DNA of 64,000 nt, from the NCBI RefSeq assembly GCF_025153475.1, contig NZ_JANZXA010000001.1, forward strand, positions 310,001-374,000, given 5' to 3'. This DNA comes from Novosphingobium mangrovisedimenti. GTDB lineage: Bacteria > Pseudomonadota > Alphaproteobacteria > Sphingomonadales > Sphingomonadaceae. The position numbers and the translations under genes were made by a program. Below the pieces are notes generated by a model. It was given only the letters and a program-made list of their open reading frames with translations. It did no database searches and was not told the origin of the DNA. How positions within the stretch are numbered: position 1 is the first letter of the stretch; every line of letters starts with the position of its first letter. This document shows, one piece after another, positions 1 through 8,501 of the stretch.

Positions 1-1
1 A

Positions 2-493
2 CAGGAAAGCTTCGAAAAGCTGCGCGACGACTATATCGCCAGCGGTCGCGTCAGTTACGAACTGCGCTACTTCATGCTCAATCCCTACGATCTTTCGGCC
101 TCGATGCTGGCGACCTGCGGATCGACCGAGGCCGTGATCCCGCTCAGCGAACAGTTCTGGGCCTGGCAGCCCAAGATGTTCGAAAACGTGCAGTCCGCCG
201 GTGACGCGCGGCTCCAGGCCATCAGCGATCTGCCCAAGGAAAAGCAGATCGCCGCGATCGCCGACGTTTCGGGCATGACCAACTTCTTCTCGTCGCGCGG
301 AATCGCGCGCGATCAGGCCCAGGCCTGCCTTGCGGACACTGCCAAGGCCAAGGCCTTTGCCGACGAAACCGAGAAGGCCTCGACCGAGTTCAACGTGACC
401 GGCACGCCGACCTTCATCATCAACGGAGCGTCGGTGGGTTCGGTCCGCTGGGCGGAACTGGAACCCAAGCTGCAAGAGGCAGGCGCGCGCTGA
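2..493 (+). CDS. DsbA-like thioredoxin-fold protein, 5' truncated
   Basis: The frame is open from the window edge, so the N-terminus, including any signal peptide and the CXXC active site, lies outside. What remains is about 163 residues of a helical insertion followed by the final thioredoxin-fold half. The cis-proline loop is visible as TGTPTFIINGASV near the end, which is the substrate-contacting element of DsbA/thioredoxin oxidoreductases. Proteins of this type form or isomerise disulfides in the periplasm. smc follows 27 nt later on the same strand. The family is clear from the cis-Pro motif; whether it is a DsbA oxidase or a DsbC/DsbG-like enzyme cannot be told without the missing N-terminus. 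Confidence 0.8.
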   Translation, partial: QESFEKLRDDYIASGRVSYELRYFMLNPYDLSASMLATCGSTEAVIPLSEQFWAWQPKMFENVQSAGDARLQAISDLPKEKQIAAIADVSGMTNFFSSRGIARDQAQACLADTAKAKAFADETEKASTEFNVTGTPTFIINGASVGSVRWAELEPKLQEAGAR

Positions 494-520
494 TGCGCCT
501 GCTTCAGTAAGGGCGCGTAG

Positions 521-3500
521 ATGCGCATAAGGCGGCTCAAGCTCAGTGGATTCAAGAGCTTCGTCGAGCCTGCCGAACTGCGCATCGAACCCGGCCTGAC
601 CGGCGTCGTCGGCCCCAACGGCTGCGGCAAGTCCAACCTGCTCGAAGCGATCCGCTGGGTCATGGGCGAAAGCTCGCCCAAGTCGATGCGCGGCGGCGGC
701 ATGGAAGACGTGATCTTCGCCGGCACAGCGGGCCGCCCGCCGCGCGCCTTTGCCGAAGTCGTGCTCCACGCCGAAACGGCGCAGCGCGACGACGGCACCC
801 GCGACGATCTGGAAGTGGTGCGCCGCATCGAGCGCGGCGCGGGCAGCGCCTACCGCGTCAACGGGCGCGACGTGCGCGCCAAGGACGTGGCGCTGATCTT
901 CGCCGATGCCGCGACCGGCGCGCACAGCCCCGCGCTCGTCAGCCAGGGCCGCATCGCCGCCGTCATCGCCGCCAAGCCCGCCGAACGCCGCGCCATGCTG
1001 GAAGAGGCGGCGGGCATCGCCGGCCTGCACGTGCGGCGCAAGGACGCCGAGCAGAAACTGCGGGCAACCGAAAACAACCTCGCCCGGCTTGAGGACATCA
1101 TGGCCGGGCTCGACAAGCAGGTCGCGGCGCTGCGCCGGCAGGCCCGCGCGGCCGAGCGCTACAAGGCATTGTCGGACCAGATCCGGCTGGCCGAGGCGCG
1201 GCTGGTCTACGCCCGCTGGCGCGATGCCGCTGCCGCGGCCGAAGCAGCGAAGAAGGAAGCCCAGGCTGCCGACAGCCGTGTCGCGCAAACGCAGGAGGCG
1301 GCAAAGGCCGCGCAGGATGCGCAGGCCGCCGCCGCCGAGGCCCTGATCGAGGCCCGCGACGAACTCGCCGACCGGCGCGACGATGCCACGGCGCAAGGCC
1401 ACCGCATGGCAACGTTGACCAGCCAGCTCGAAGCGGCCGAGCAGCGCCTGAAGGACCTCGACCGCCAGCATACGCGACTCGAAGAGGATCGCGGCGATGC
1501 CGACCGCCTTACCCGCGATGCCGCCGAAGCACTGGCACGGCTGGAGAAGGAGCTTGCCGAAGGATCGCGGCAGCTCGAAGCGGACGAGGCGCGGCGCCCT
1601 GCCCTTGCCAATGCCCTCGAAGGCGCCGAGCGCGCCGCCCGAACCGCCGAACTCGATCTGGCCCAGGCCACTGCCGAACAGGCCGGTGTCGAAGCCGAAT
1701 GGCGCATTGCCGAGGCCGAACTGGCGCAGGCGCGCGCCCGGCTCGATCGGCTTGCGGCCGATGCGGCACGGCTCGAAGCGCAACTGTCCGACCTGCCCCG
1801 GATCGTCGACCTCGACGCCACGATCGAACAGGCGCGCAGCGAGGCGGAGGCCGCCACCGAAGCGCTGCGACAAGCCCGCGAGGGGCTGGACGCGCAGCAG
1901 GCGCGCAAGGCCGAACTGCTCGCCGAACGCGATGCGGCGGCTTCCGCGCTGGCCGGGGCCCGCGCTGATCTCACCGGTATCGAGCGCGAACACACCGCTC
2001 TCCTGCGCGACCGCGAGGCGCGCGCCAAGGGCGCCAAGGCCGCGCATGGCCTGCCCGTGGCGATCGACGCGGTGCGTGCCGCACCCGGCTATGAACGCGC
2101 GCTCGCCGCCGCGCTCGGCCGCGATGCCAAGGCACCGCTCGGCAAATTGCCCGATACCGATGGGCGCTTCTGGACCGGGGCGCAGGCGCCCGCGCCCGTC
2201 GCACAAAGCCTTGCCGCGCATGTCACGCAGTGCCCGCCCGAACTCGCGGCGCGCCTCGCGCTGGTTCATGTCGCGGACGAGGACGACGGGCGCATGCTGA
2301 AGCCCGGCGAATGGCTGGTTACCCATGCGGGCCTGCTGCGCCGCTGGGACGGCTTCGTCGCACGCGGCGAAGGTGCGGCCGAGGCGGCGCGGCTGGAAGC
2401 GGAAAACCGGATCGCGGAACTGGATGCACAGCTTCCGCCCCTTCGCGAAGCCGTGGCAACTGCCGAAGCGCGGCAAACCGAAGTGCAGCAGGAACTCTCC
2501 GCCCTTTCCGCATCGGTGATCGCCGCCGAACGCGCGATTGCCGATGCCGCCAATGCCGAACGCAATGCCCTGCGCGCAGTCGATCAGGCCGAAGACGCCA
2601 AGGCCCGCCAGCAGTCCCGCCGCGCCGAACTGGATCGCAGCGCCGAGGAGCTTGCCGAACGGCGCCGCAGCGCGGAGCAGGATCTCGCCACAGCGGAAGC
2701 CAGGGCCGCCGAACTGCCCCATCCCGAGGCCGGCCGCGATGCTCTCGAAGCAGCCAGGGCGAAGAACGAGGCCGCCAGGGCGACGATGCAGGCGGCCACG
2801 GCCTCGCTCGCCGCGCACGATCAGAGGCTCGCCGTCGCGCGCGAACGCACCGCCTCTCAGCGTGGCGACATCAGGAACTGGCAGGCACGAGCCGGCGATG
2901 CCACCAACCGGCTGGCCCAGATGGCCGGGCGGCTGGAGGAAATCGAGACCGAGCGCGCCGTCATCGCGGCCAAGCCCACCTCGCTGATGGAGCAGATCGA
3001 GCAGGGCGAAGCGGTGCGCAATCGCCTCGCCGAAGAACTGGCCCGGGCCGAAGCTGCTGTCAGCACCGTGACCGAAACCGCGCGCAAGGCCGATGCCGCG
3101 CTCGCCGCCGCGCAAGAAGCGCTCGCCAGCGCGCGCGAGGGTCGTGCCGGTGCCGCCGCGCGGGCCGAGAACGAGGACGAGCGCCGCGCCGAAATGGCCC
3201 GTGTCTCGGGCGAACGTTTCCAGTGCCCGCCCCCGGTCCTGCCCGAACGCTTCGGGTTCGCTTCCGCCGAAGTCGGGACCGCCCCGGAGGAATCGGCGAC
3301 GATGGACCGCCTCGTCGCCGACCGCGAGCGGATCGGTCCGGTCAACCTCGTCGCCGCCGACGAACTGACCGAGGCCGAGGCGCAACTGGGCACGAGCGTG
3401 ACCGAAAAGGCCGAGCTGGCCGAAGCGGTGAACCGCCTGCGCGGCTCGATCGGCAACCTCAATCGCGAGGGCCGCGAACGGCTGCGCGCTGCCTTCGAGG

Positions 3501-3958
3501 CAGTCGACGGTCACTTCCAGCGGCTGTTCACGCGCCTGTTCCAGGGCGGCAAGGCACACCTCGCGCTGGTCGATTCGGACGATCCGCTCGAAGCCGGGCT
3601 CGAAATCTACGCCCAGCCGCCGGGCAAGCGCCTCCAGTCGCTCACGCTGCTCTCGGGCGGCGAACAGGCGCTGACCGCCGTCGCACTGATCTTCGCGCTA
3701 TTCCTGACCAACCCCGCGCCGATCTGCGTTCTCGACGAAGTCGACGCCCCGCTCGACGACGCCAATATCGAGCGTTTCTGCGACCTGCTCGAAGCCATGA
3801 CCAAGGAGACGGACACGCGCTACCTGATCGTCACCCACAATGCGGTAACGATGAGCCGCATGCACCGCCTGTTCGGCGTGACCATGGTGGAACGGGGCGT
3901 GTCGCGTCTGGTGAGCGTGGACCTTGTCGGCGCCGAAGAGTTGCTGGCGGCGGAATAG
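521..3958 (+). CDS. smc: Chromosome segregation protein SMC
   Basis: An 1145-residue structural-maintenance-of-chromosomes ATPase that organises and segregates the nucleoid together with ScpA/ScpB. The N-terminal head carries Walker A GPNGCGKSN (residues 31-39). Two long Ala/Glu/Arg-rich coiled-coil arms flank a hinge at roughly residues 500-640. The C-terminal head has the ABC signature LLSGGEQALTAVAL and Walker B with the DEVDAPLDD loop. Length and order are normal for a bacterial SMC. Its stop codon lies directly against the stop of the convergent soxR, leaving no untranslated gap. The reverse frames through this gene are open only because of its high GC content. Confidence 0.97.
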   Translation: MRIRRLKLSGFKSFVEPAELRIEPGLTGVVGPNGCGKSNLLEAIRWVMGESSPKSMRGGGMEDVIFAGTAGRPPRAFAEVVLHAETAQRDDGTRDDLEVVRRIERGAGSAYRVNGRDVRAKDVALIFADAATGAHSPALVSQGRIAAVIAAKPAERRAMLEEAAGIAGLHVRRKDAEQKLRATENNLARLEDIMAGLDKQVAALRRQARAAERYKALSDQIRLAEARLVYARWRDAAAAAEAAKKEAQAADSRVAQTQEAAKAAQDAQAAAAEALIEARDELADRRDDATAQGHRMATLTSQLEAAEQRLKDLDRQHTRLEEDRGDADRLTRDAAEALARLEKELAEGSRQLEADEARRPALANALEGAERAARTAELDLAQATAEQAGVEAEWRIAEAELAQARARLDRLAADAARLEAQLSDLPRIVDLDATIEQARSEAEAATEALRQAREGLDAQQARKAELLAERDAAASALAGARADLTGIEREHTALLRDREARAKGAKAAHGLPVAIDAVRAAPGYERALAAALGRDAKAPLGKLPDTDGRFWTGAQAPAPVAQSLAAHVTQCPPELAARLALVHVADEDDGRMLKPGEWLVTHAGLLRRWDGFVARGEGAAEAARLEAENRIAELDAQLPPLREAVATAEARQTEVQQELSALSASVIAAERAIADAANAERNALRAVDQAEDAKARQQSRRAELDRSAEELAERRRSAEQDLATAEARAAELPHPEAGRDALEAARAKNEAARATMQAATASLAAHDQRLAVARERTASQRGDIRNWQARAGDATNRLAQMAGRLEEIETERAVIAAKPTSLMEQIEQGEAVRNRLAEELARAEAAVSTVTETARKADAALAAAQEALASAREGRAGAAARAENEDERRAEMARVSGERFQCPPPVLPERFGFASAEVGTAPEESATMDRLVADRERIGPVNLVAADELTEAEAQLGTSVTEKAELAEAVNRLRGSIGNLNREGRERLRAAFEAVDGHFQRLFTRLFQGGKAHLALVDSDDPLEAGLEIYAQPPGKRLQSLTLLSGGEQALTAVALIFALFLTNPAPICVLDEVDAPLDDANIERFCDLLEAMTKETDTRYLIVTHNAVTMSRMHRLFGVTMVERGVSRLVSVDLVGAEELLAAE

Positions 3959-4399
3959 CTACTTCAGCACGAAGCGCGGCCCGGTTCCTTCCGCTCCGGC
4001 TTCGTCCCCCGCATTGTAGAGCTGGCATTTTGCCAGGCTCAGGCAGCCGCAGCCGATGCATTCGTCGAGCTTGCGGCGGGTGAGTTCGAGCAGGGCAATC
4101 CTGGCATCGATCGATTCGCGCATCGAGCGGCTGATCCGTTCCCAATCGTCGATCGTGGGCGTGCGTCCCTGCGGCAGATCGGCCAGTTCGCGCTCAATCT
4201 CGGCGAGGGCGAGCCCCAGCTTCTGCGCGATCAGGATGAAGCTGACGCGGCGAATGTCCGAGCGCAGGAAACGGCGCTGATTACCGGACGTGCGCAGCGA
4301 GGTCAGCAGCCCCTTTTCTTCGTAGAAACGGATCGCGGAAACGGCGACGCCAGTGCGTCGGGACAGGTCGCCGATGGAGATGAAACGATCCTGGACCAT
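3959..4399 (-). CDS. soxR: Redox-sensitive transcriptional activator SoxR
   Basis: A 146-residue MerR-family regulator. The N-terminal winged helix-turn-helix begins ISIGDLSRRTGVAVSAIRFY, followed by a dimerisation helix and the [2Fe-2S] motif CIGCGCLSLAKC. Cysteines at 114, 117, 119 and 125 match the C-x2-C-x-C-x5-C pattern of SoxR. Oxidation of the cluster by superoxide or redox-cycling compounds turns the protein into an activator. I start at the ATG at 4399; a longer frame to 4495 would run through the regulatory palindrome. The gene is divergent from a VOC-family gene with a SoxR palindrome between them, so that gene is the obvious target. Confidence 0.93.
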   Translation of the reverse strand: MVQDRFISIGDLSRRTGVAVSAIRFYEEKGLLTSLRTSGNQRRFLRSDIRRVSFILIAQKLGLALAEIERELADLPQGRTPTIDDWERISRSMRESIDARIALLELTRRKLDECIGCGCLSLAKCQLYNAGDEAGAEGTGPRFVLK

Positions 4400-4424
4400 G
4401 GATACCCCGAAAAAAGCGCTTGAT

Positions 4425-4440
4425 CTCAAGTTAACTTGAG
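4425..4440. promoter_or_regulatory. SoxR operator (sox box), perfect 16-bp palindrome
   Basis: CTCAAGTTAACTTGAG is a perfect palindrome and matches the core of the established enterobacterial sox box. It sits 26 bp upstream of the soxR start and 55 bp upstream of the VOC gene, in the divergent intergenic region. MerR-type activators bind between the -35 and -10 elements, so the site should lie within a promoter. I do not see a convincing -10 in either direction and leave the promoter orientation open. Confidence 0.88.
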
Positions 4441-4494
4441 GTTGCACCTTTGCCAAGCCGGTCGATCCACCGGCGCCGCAAGGGAGACAGGACA

Positions 4495-4881
4495 ATGGTA
4501 ATTCCGGCCAGTTCCAGAGGCCGTCTGGAACATGCGAACATCACCGTGAGCGACATCGAGCGCTCCTCGAAGCTGCTGCAGGACCTGCTCGGCTGGGAGG
4601 AGCGGTGGCGCGGCCCGGCCATCAACGACGGCGAGACCATCCATGTCGGCGAGGAGTTCAGCTACATCGCCATCTACACCGACCACAAGGCGCATGACCG
4701 CTTCGCCAAGGGCGTGCCGCTCAACCACATCGGGCTGCTCGTCGACGATCTCGACGCTGCCGAACGGGTCGTGATCGCCGCCGGGCTGGAGCCTTTCAGC
4801 CATGCCGATTACGACCCCGGCCGCCGGTTCTACTTCTTCGACTGGGACGGCATCGAATTCGAGGTGGTGAGCTATGAATGA
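4495..4881 (+). CDS. VOC (glyoxalase/bleomycin-resistance) family protein
   Basis: A 128-residue single VOC domain with paired beta-alpha-beta-beta-beta modules. Module one starts RLEHANITVSDIERSSKLL; module two starts LNHIGLLVDDLDAAE and ends in GIEFEVVSYE. The candidate metal ligands are His near residue 10, His near 83 and a C-terminal Glu. The ATG at 4495 is preceded by an AGGGAGACAGG ribosome-binding region, so the in-frame upstream ATG at 4450 is unlikely. Its position behind the sox box suggests induction by redox-cycling agents and a role in detoxifying electrophiles or an antibiotic. The substrate cannot be read from the sequence. Confidence 0.85.
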   Translation: MVIPASSRGRLEHANITVSDIERSSKLLQDLLGWEERWRGPAINDGETIHVGEEFSYIAIYTDHKAHDRFAKGVPLNHIGLLVDDLDAAERVVIAAGLEPFSHADYDPGRRFYFFDWDGIEFEVVSYE

Positions 4882-4930
4882 GCCGATGATCACGCGCCCC
4901 GGCACGTGGTACCGCCGCAGGGAAGCGCCG

Positions 4931-5860
4931 TCAGATGATGCCGGCGTTGCCCACCACCCAGCACGCGAGCGCCATGACCAGCCCGGCATCGCGGTTCGAA
5001 CGGAACCGGGCAAGCGCATTCTCGCCATCCTCGGTATCAAGCGTCAGGACCTGAATGCCCAGATGCAGCGCCACCGGAACGAGCGCGACAAGCGCCACCC
5101 AGTCCGGCCGCATGGCCCAGAAGGCCAGCGCCCAGAACGCCACGGCCAGGGCGTAGAAAGCCGCCACGCCCATACGGACACGCGCGCCTAGCCGCAGGGC
5201 CGAGGAGCGGATGCCGACCAGCACGTCGTCTTCGCGGTCCTGCAGGGCGTAGATCGTGTCGTAGCCGATGCACCACACGATACTGCCGGCATAGAGCGCG
5301 GCGAGCGCCTCAAGGTGATCGGAGCGGATCTCGATCCAGCCGACCAGCGCGCCCCAGGTAAAGACCAGCCCCAGCCAGGCCTGCGGCCACCAGGTAATCC
5401 GCTTCATGAAGGGATAGCCGGCCACCAGCGCGACGCTGCCCAGCGCCACGAGTTGTGCCTGCCAGCGCAACTGCAGCAGCACCACCAGCCCCACCAGGCA
5501 CAGCGAGATCAGCCAGGTCCATGCCGCCTGCGGGCTCACGCGGCCACTTGCGACCGGCCTTGCCGCCGTGCGCGCCACCTTGCGGTCGAGGTCGGCATCG
5601 ACGATGTCGTTGTAGACGCAGCCCGCGCCGCGCATCACCACCGACCCGAGCAACAGCCAGAGAAGCAGCCCCCAGCGCGCCTCGCCACCGGCGAGCAGCA
5701 CGCCCCAGGCGCAGGGCCAGAACAGCAGCCACGAACCGATCGGGCGGTCGAAACGGGCCAGCATGGCGTAGGGCTGCAGCGGGCCGGGCAGAAGCGACAC
5801 CAGACCTCTGTGCTGGGTATCGGGAACGCCAAGGTCCGTGAGGGGGGCTTGTTCGGTCAC
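4931..5860 (-). CDS. ubiA: 4-hydroxybenzoate polyprenyltransferase UbiA
   Basis: A 309-residue integral-membrane prenyltransferase that attaches the polyprenyl tail to 4-hydroxybenzoate in ubiquinone biosynthesis. Both Mg-diphosphate motifs are present: NDIVDADLD in the first half and the DTIYALQDREDD loop in the second. About eight or nine hydrophobic helices surround them. The DRPIGSWLLFWPCAWG segment is typical of UbiA rather than of heme O synthase, whose homologue is at 37472-38383. It is followed divergently by rsmE. Confidence 0.93.
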   Translation of the reverse strand: MTEQAPLTDLGVPDTQHRGLVSLLPGPLQPYAMLARFDRPIGSWLLFWPCAWGVLLAGGEARWGLLLWLLLGSVVMRGAGCVYNDIVDADLDRKVARTAARPVASGRVSPQAAWTWLISLCLVGLVVLLQLRWQAQLVALGSVALVAGYPFMKRITWWPQAWLGLVFTWGALVGWIEIRSDHLEALAALYAGSIVWCIGYDTIYALQDREDDVLVGIRSSALRLGARVRMGVAAFYALAVAFWALAFWAMRPDWVALVALVPVALHLGIQVLTLDTEDGENALARFRSNRDAGLVMALACWVVGNAGII

Positions 5861-6006
5861 GGGGCAGACCTAGTCCATCGTGACGGCCTTGTCATGAGCG
5901 ATCATGTTGCGGGCGATTGCAAACATTCCGAATTTGCCCGTTGCACCACCCTGTCTATCACGCAAAAAGGCCGTCAACCGAGAACCCCAACTGGAAAGCG
6001 CCACTC

Positions 6007-6765
6007 ATGGGAGCAACCCCCGCCTGGCCGCCCCGTTCGGCGCCGCGCCTGTTCGTGCCGGGTCCGCTGGCCGCCGGCGCGGCCGTCGCGATCGAAGGCG
6101 GGCAGGCACACTATCTTGCCAAGGTCATGCGCGTCGCGCCGGGTGACGCCGTCGTGCTGTGCGACGACATGACCGGCGAATGGGCCGCCGCTGTCGTGTC
6201 GGCGGGCAAGCGCGACGTCGTGCTGGAACTGCGCGAGCAGCTGCGCGCACGCGAGGATGTGCCCGACTTCTGGCTATGCGCGGCCCTGCTCAAGAAGCCG
6301 AACTTCGACCTCGTGCTCGAAAAGGCGACGGAACTGGGCGTTCGGCGCATCCAGCCGATGGTGACCCGGCGCTGCGTCGCCGACAAGCTCAACCCCGAAC
6401 GCGCGCGCACCATCGTGACCGAGGCCGCCGAGCAGTGCGCCCGCACCGCCTTGCCCGAACTGGCACCCGCCACGCGGCTCGACACCCTGCTGCGCGACTG
6501 GCCGCAGGACCGCGCGCTGTTCTTCGCCGACGAACAGGGCGGCGAACCGGCGGCCGCCGCCTTTGCCGCGCATGCCGGTCCGGCGGCGCTGCTCGTCGGC
6601 CCGGAAGGCGGCTTCGACGACGGGGAACGCGCGGCGATCCGCGCCCATCCGCAGGCAAGGGCGATCACGCTCGGCCCGCGCATCCTGCGCGGTGAAACCG
6701 CGGGCATTGCAGGCTGCGCGCTCTGGATGGCGACGGCCGGCGATTGGTCCCTCACAGGAAATTGA
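6007..6765 (+). CDS. rsmE: 16S rRNA (uracil-1498-N3)-methyltransferase RsmE
   Basis: A 252-residue SPOUT-class methyltransferase that modifies U1498 of 16S rRNA with S-adenosylmethionine. The N-terminal PUA-like domain ends near residue 80. The trefoil-knot cofactor site is seen as LVGPEGGFDDGE and LGPRILRGETA near the C-terminus, both diagnostic of RsmE. I chose the ATG at 6007 because the homologous region begins about 15 residues after it; the frame extends upstream to 5917 without support. gshA follows on the same strand after about 58 bp. Confidence 0.92.
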   Translation: MGATPAWPPRSAPRLFVPGPLAAGAAVAIEGGQAHYLAKVMRVAPGDAVVLCDDMTGEWAAAVVSAGKRDVVLELREQLRAREDVPDFWLCAALLKKPNFDLVLEKATELGVRRIQPMVTRRCVADKLNPERARTIVTEAAEQCARTALPELAPATRLDTLLRDWPQDRALFFADEQGGEPAAAAFAAHAGPAALLVGPEGGFDDGERAAIRAHPQARAITLGPRILRGETAGIAGCALWMATAGDWSLTGN

Positions 6766-6823
6766 CCGTTGCATCGATAATTAACGCTGGCGCCCGGCCC
6801 CCGGGGACACTACCTCCCCGGCC

Positions 6824-8197
6824 ATGAGCACTCGCGAGGTTTCGGATCTCGAAGATCCGGTGATCGAAAGTACGGACCAACTCACCGCCCCCATGGCCGC
6901 GGGCGAAAAGCCGCGCGACCGGTGGCGGATCGGTACCGAACACGAAAAGTTCGTCTACGACGTCGCCGATCACCACGCCCCGTCCTACGACGAGCCCGGC
7001 GGCATCCACGACCTGCTGATGGCCCTTACCGAGTTCGGCTGGGAGCCGATCGTAGAGGGTGGGAACGTCATCGCCATGAAGGGCGCGGACGGCACCGTCA
7101 GCCTCGAACCGGCCGGCCAGCTGGAGCTTTCCGGCGCGCCGCTGGAGACCCTGCACCAGACCTGCAACGAGACCGGACGCCATCTGGCGCAGGTCAAGAC
7201 CATCGGCGATCGCATCGGCAAGGGCTACCTCGGCCTCGGCATGTGGCCGGACAAGACGCGCGAAACGCTGCCGATCATGCCCAAGGGCCGCTACGCGATC
7301 ATGCTGAAGCACATGCCCCGCGTGGGTTCGATGGGCCTCGACATGATGCTGCGCACCTGCACCATCCAGGTGAACCTCGACTATTCGAGCGAAGCCGACA
7401 TGGCGCAGAAGTTCCGCGTCAGCCTGGCGCTTCAGCCGCTGGCGACCGCGCTGTTCGCCAACTCGCCTTTCACCGAAGGCAAGCCCAACGGCTACCTTTC
7501 CTATCGCAGCCACATCTGGTCCGACACCGATCCGGCGCGCACCGGCATGCTGCCCTTCGTGTTCGAGGAAGGCTTCGGGTACGAGCGCTATGTCGACTAC
7601 ATGCTCGACGTGCCGATGTACTTCGTGTTCCGCGACGGCAGGTACATCGATGCCGCCGGCCAGTCGTTCCGCGACTTCCTGAAGGGCGAACTGCCCGCTC
7701 TGCCCGGCGAGCGCCCGCGCCTGAGCGACTGGAACGATCATCTTTCCACCGCCTTCCCCGAAGTGCGCCTGAAGAGCTTCCTGGAAATGCGCGGCGCGGA
7801 CGGCGGGCCGTGGGGCCGCATCTGCGCTCTGCCCGCGCTGTGGGTGGGCCTGCTGTACGATCAGACCGCGCTCGATGCGGCATGGGACCTGGTCAAGGGC
7901 TGGGACATGGAAGGACGCGAGACGCTGCGGACCTCGGTTCCGAAGCTTGCCCTCGATGCACCGCTCCCCGGCGGCGGAACCTTGCGCGACATCGCCGGCG
8001 AAGTGCTCGATATCGCCCGTTCCGGCCTTGCCGCACGCGGCCGCCTCAACGCCGGCGGCGACAACGAGACCGGCTATCTCGAACCGCTCGCCGAAATCGT
8101 CGCCAGCGGCAAGGTGCCCGCCGAGCGCCTGCTGGACCTCTACCACGGCGAATGGGGTGGCGACGTTTCGCGCGTCTATGGCGTAAAAAGCTTCTGA
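6824..8197 (+). CDS. gshA: Glutamate-cysteine ligase
   Basis: A 457-residue enzyme that joins L-glutamate and L-cysteine in the first, ATP-dependent step of glutathione synthesis. It belongs to the plant/alphaproteobacterial type rather than the E. coli type, as shown by RIGTEHEKFVY near residue 46, the IQVNLDYSS segment and the SFLEMRGADGG block. Length is normal for that class. The next gene starts at a GTG one base after its stop, so the pair is probably co-translated. Confidence 0.94.
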   Translation: MSTREVSDLEDPVIESTDQLTAPMAAGEKPRDRWRIGTEHEKFVYDVADHHAPSYDEPGGIHDLLMALTEFGWEPIVEGGNVIAMKGADGTVSLEPAGQLELSGAPLETLHQTCNETGRHLAQVKTIGDRIGKGYLGLGMWPDKTRETLPIMPKGRYAIMLKHMPRVGSMGLDMMLRTCTIQVNLDYSSEADMAQKFRVSLALQPLATALFANSPFTEGKPNGYLSYRSHIWSDTDPARTGMLPFVFEEGFGYERYVDYMLDVPMYFVFRDGRYIDAAGQSFRDFLKGELPALPGERPRLSDWNDHLSTAFPEVRLKSFLEMRGADGGPWGRICALPALWVGLLYDQTALDAAWDLVKGWDMEGRETLRTSVPKLALDAPLPGGGTLRDIAGEVLDIARSGLAARGRLNAGGDNETGYLEPLAEIVASGKVPAERLLDLYHGEWGGDVSRVYGVKSF

Positions 8198-8198
8198 G

Positions 8199-8498
8199 GT
8201 GATCATCGTTACCGGCGAATTCCGCATGCCTCGGAGCATGCTCGACAGCGCGCGCGAGGCCATGGCTGCGGTCATTGCCGCCAGCCGCGCCGAAGCCGGA
8301 TGTCTGGGCTATGCCTATGCCGAGGACGTGCTGGAGCCGGGCCTGTTCCGGGTCACCGAGTGCTGGACCGATCGCGCCGCCCTCGACGCCCACTTTCGCC
8401 AGCCGCACATGACGCGCTGGCAGGCCGTGCGCGCGGATCTCTGGATGACCGAGCGGCGCGTCACCGCGTACGAAGTGGACGCCGGCGAGGCGCTGTAG
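8199..8498 (+). CDS. Antibiotic biosynthesis monooxygenase (ABM)-fold protein
   Basis: A 99-residue ferredoxin-like ABM-domain protein: VTGEFRMP at the start, the GCLGYAYAEDVLEPG beta hairpin and a FRVTECWTDRAALDAHF segment with the usual C-terminal helix. Relatives include quinol monooxygenases such as YgiN, but many family members have no known reaction. It uses a GTG start one base after the gshA stop, which indicates translational coupling. A link to glutathione-dependent redox protection is possible by context only. Confidence 0.8.
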   Translation: MIIVTGEFRMPRSMLDSAREAMAAVIAASRAEAGCLGYAYAEDVLEPGLFRVTECWTDRAALDAHFRQPHMTRWQAVRADLWMTERRVTAYEVDAGEAL

Positions 8499-8501
8499 CG
8501 G

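Noticed and set aside
4874..5191. A plus-strand frame starting inside the VOC gene stop
   Set aside because: It runs antisense through ubiA and has no protein-like features.
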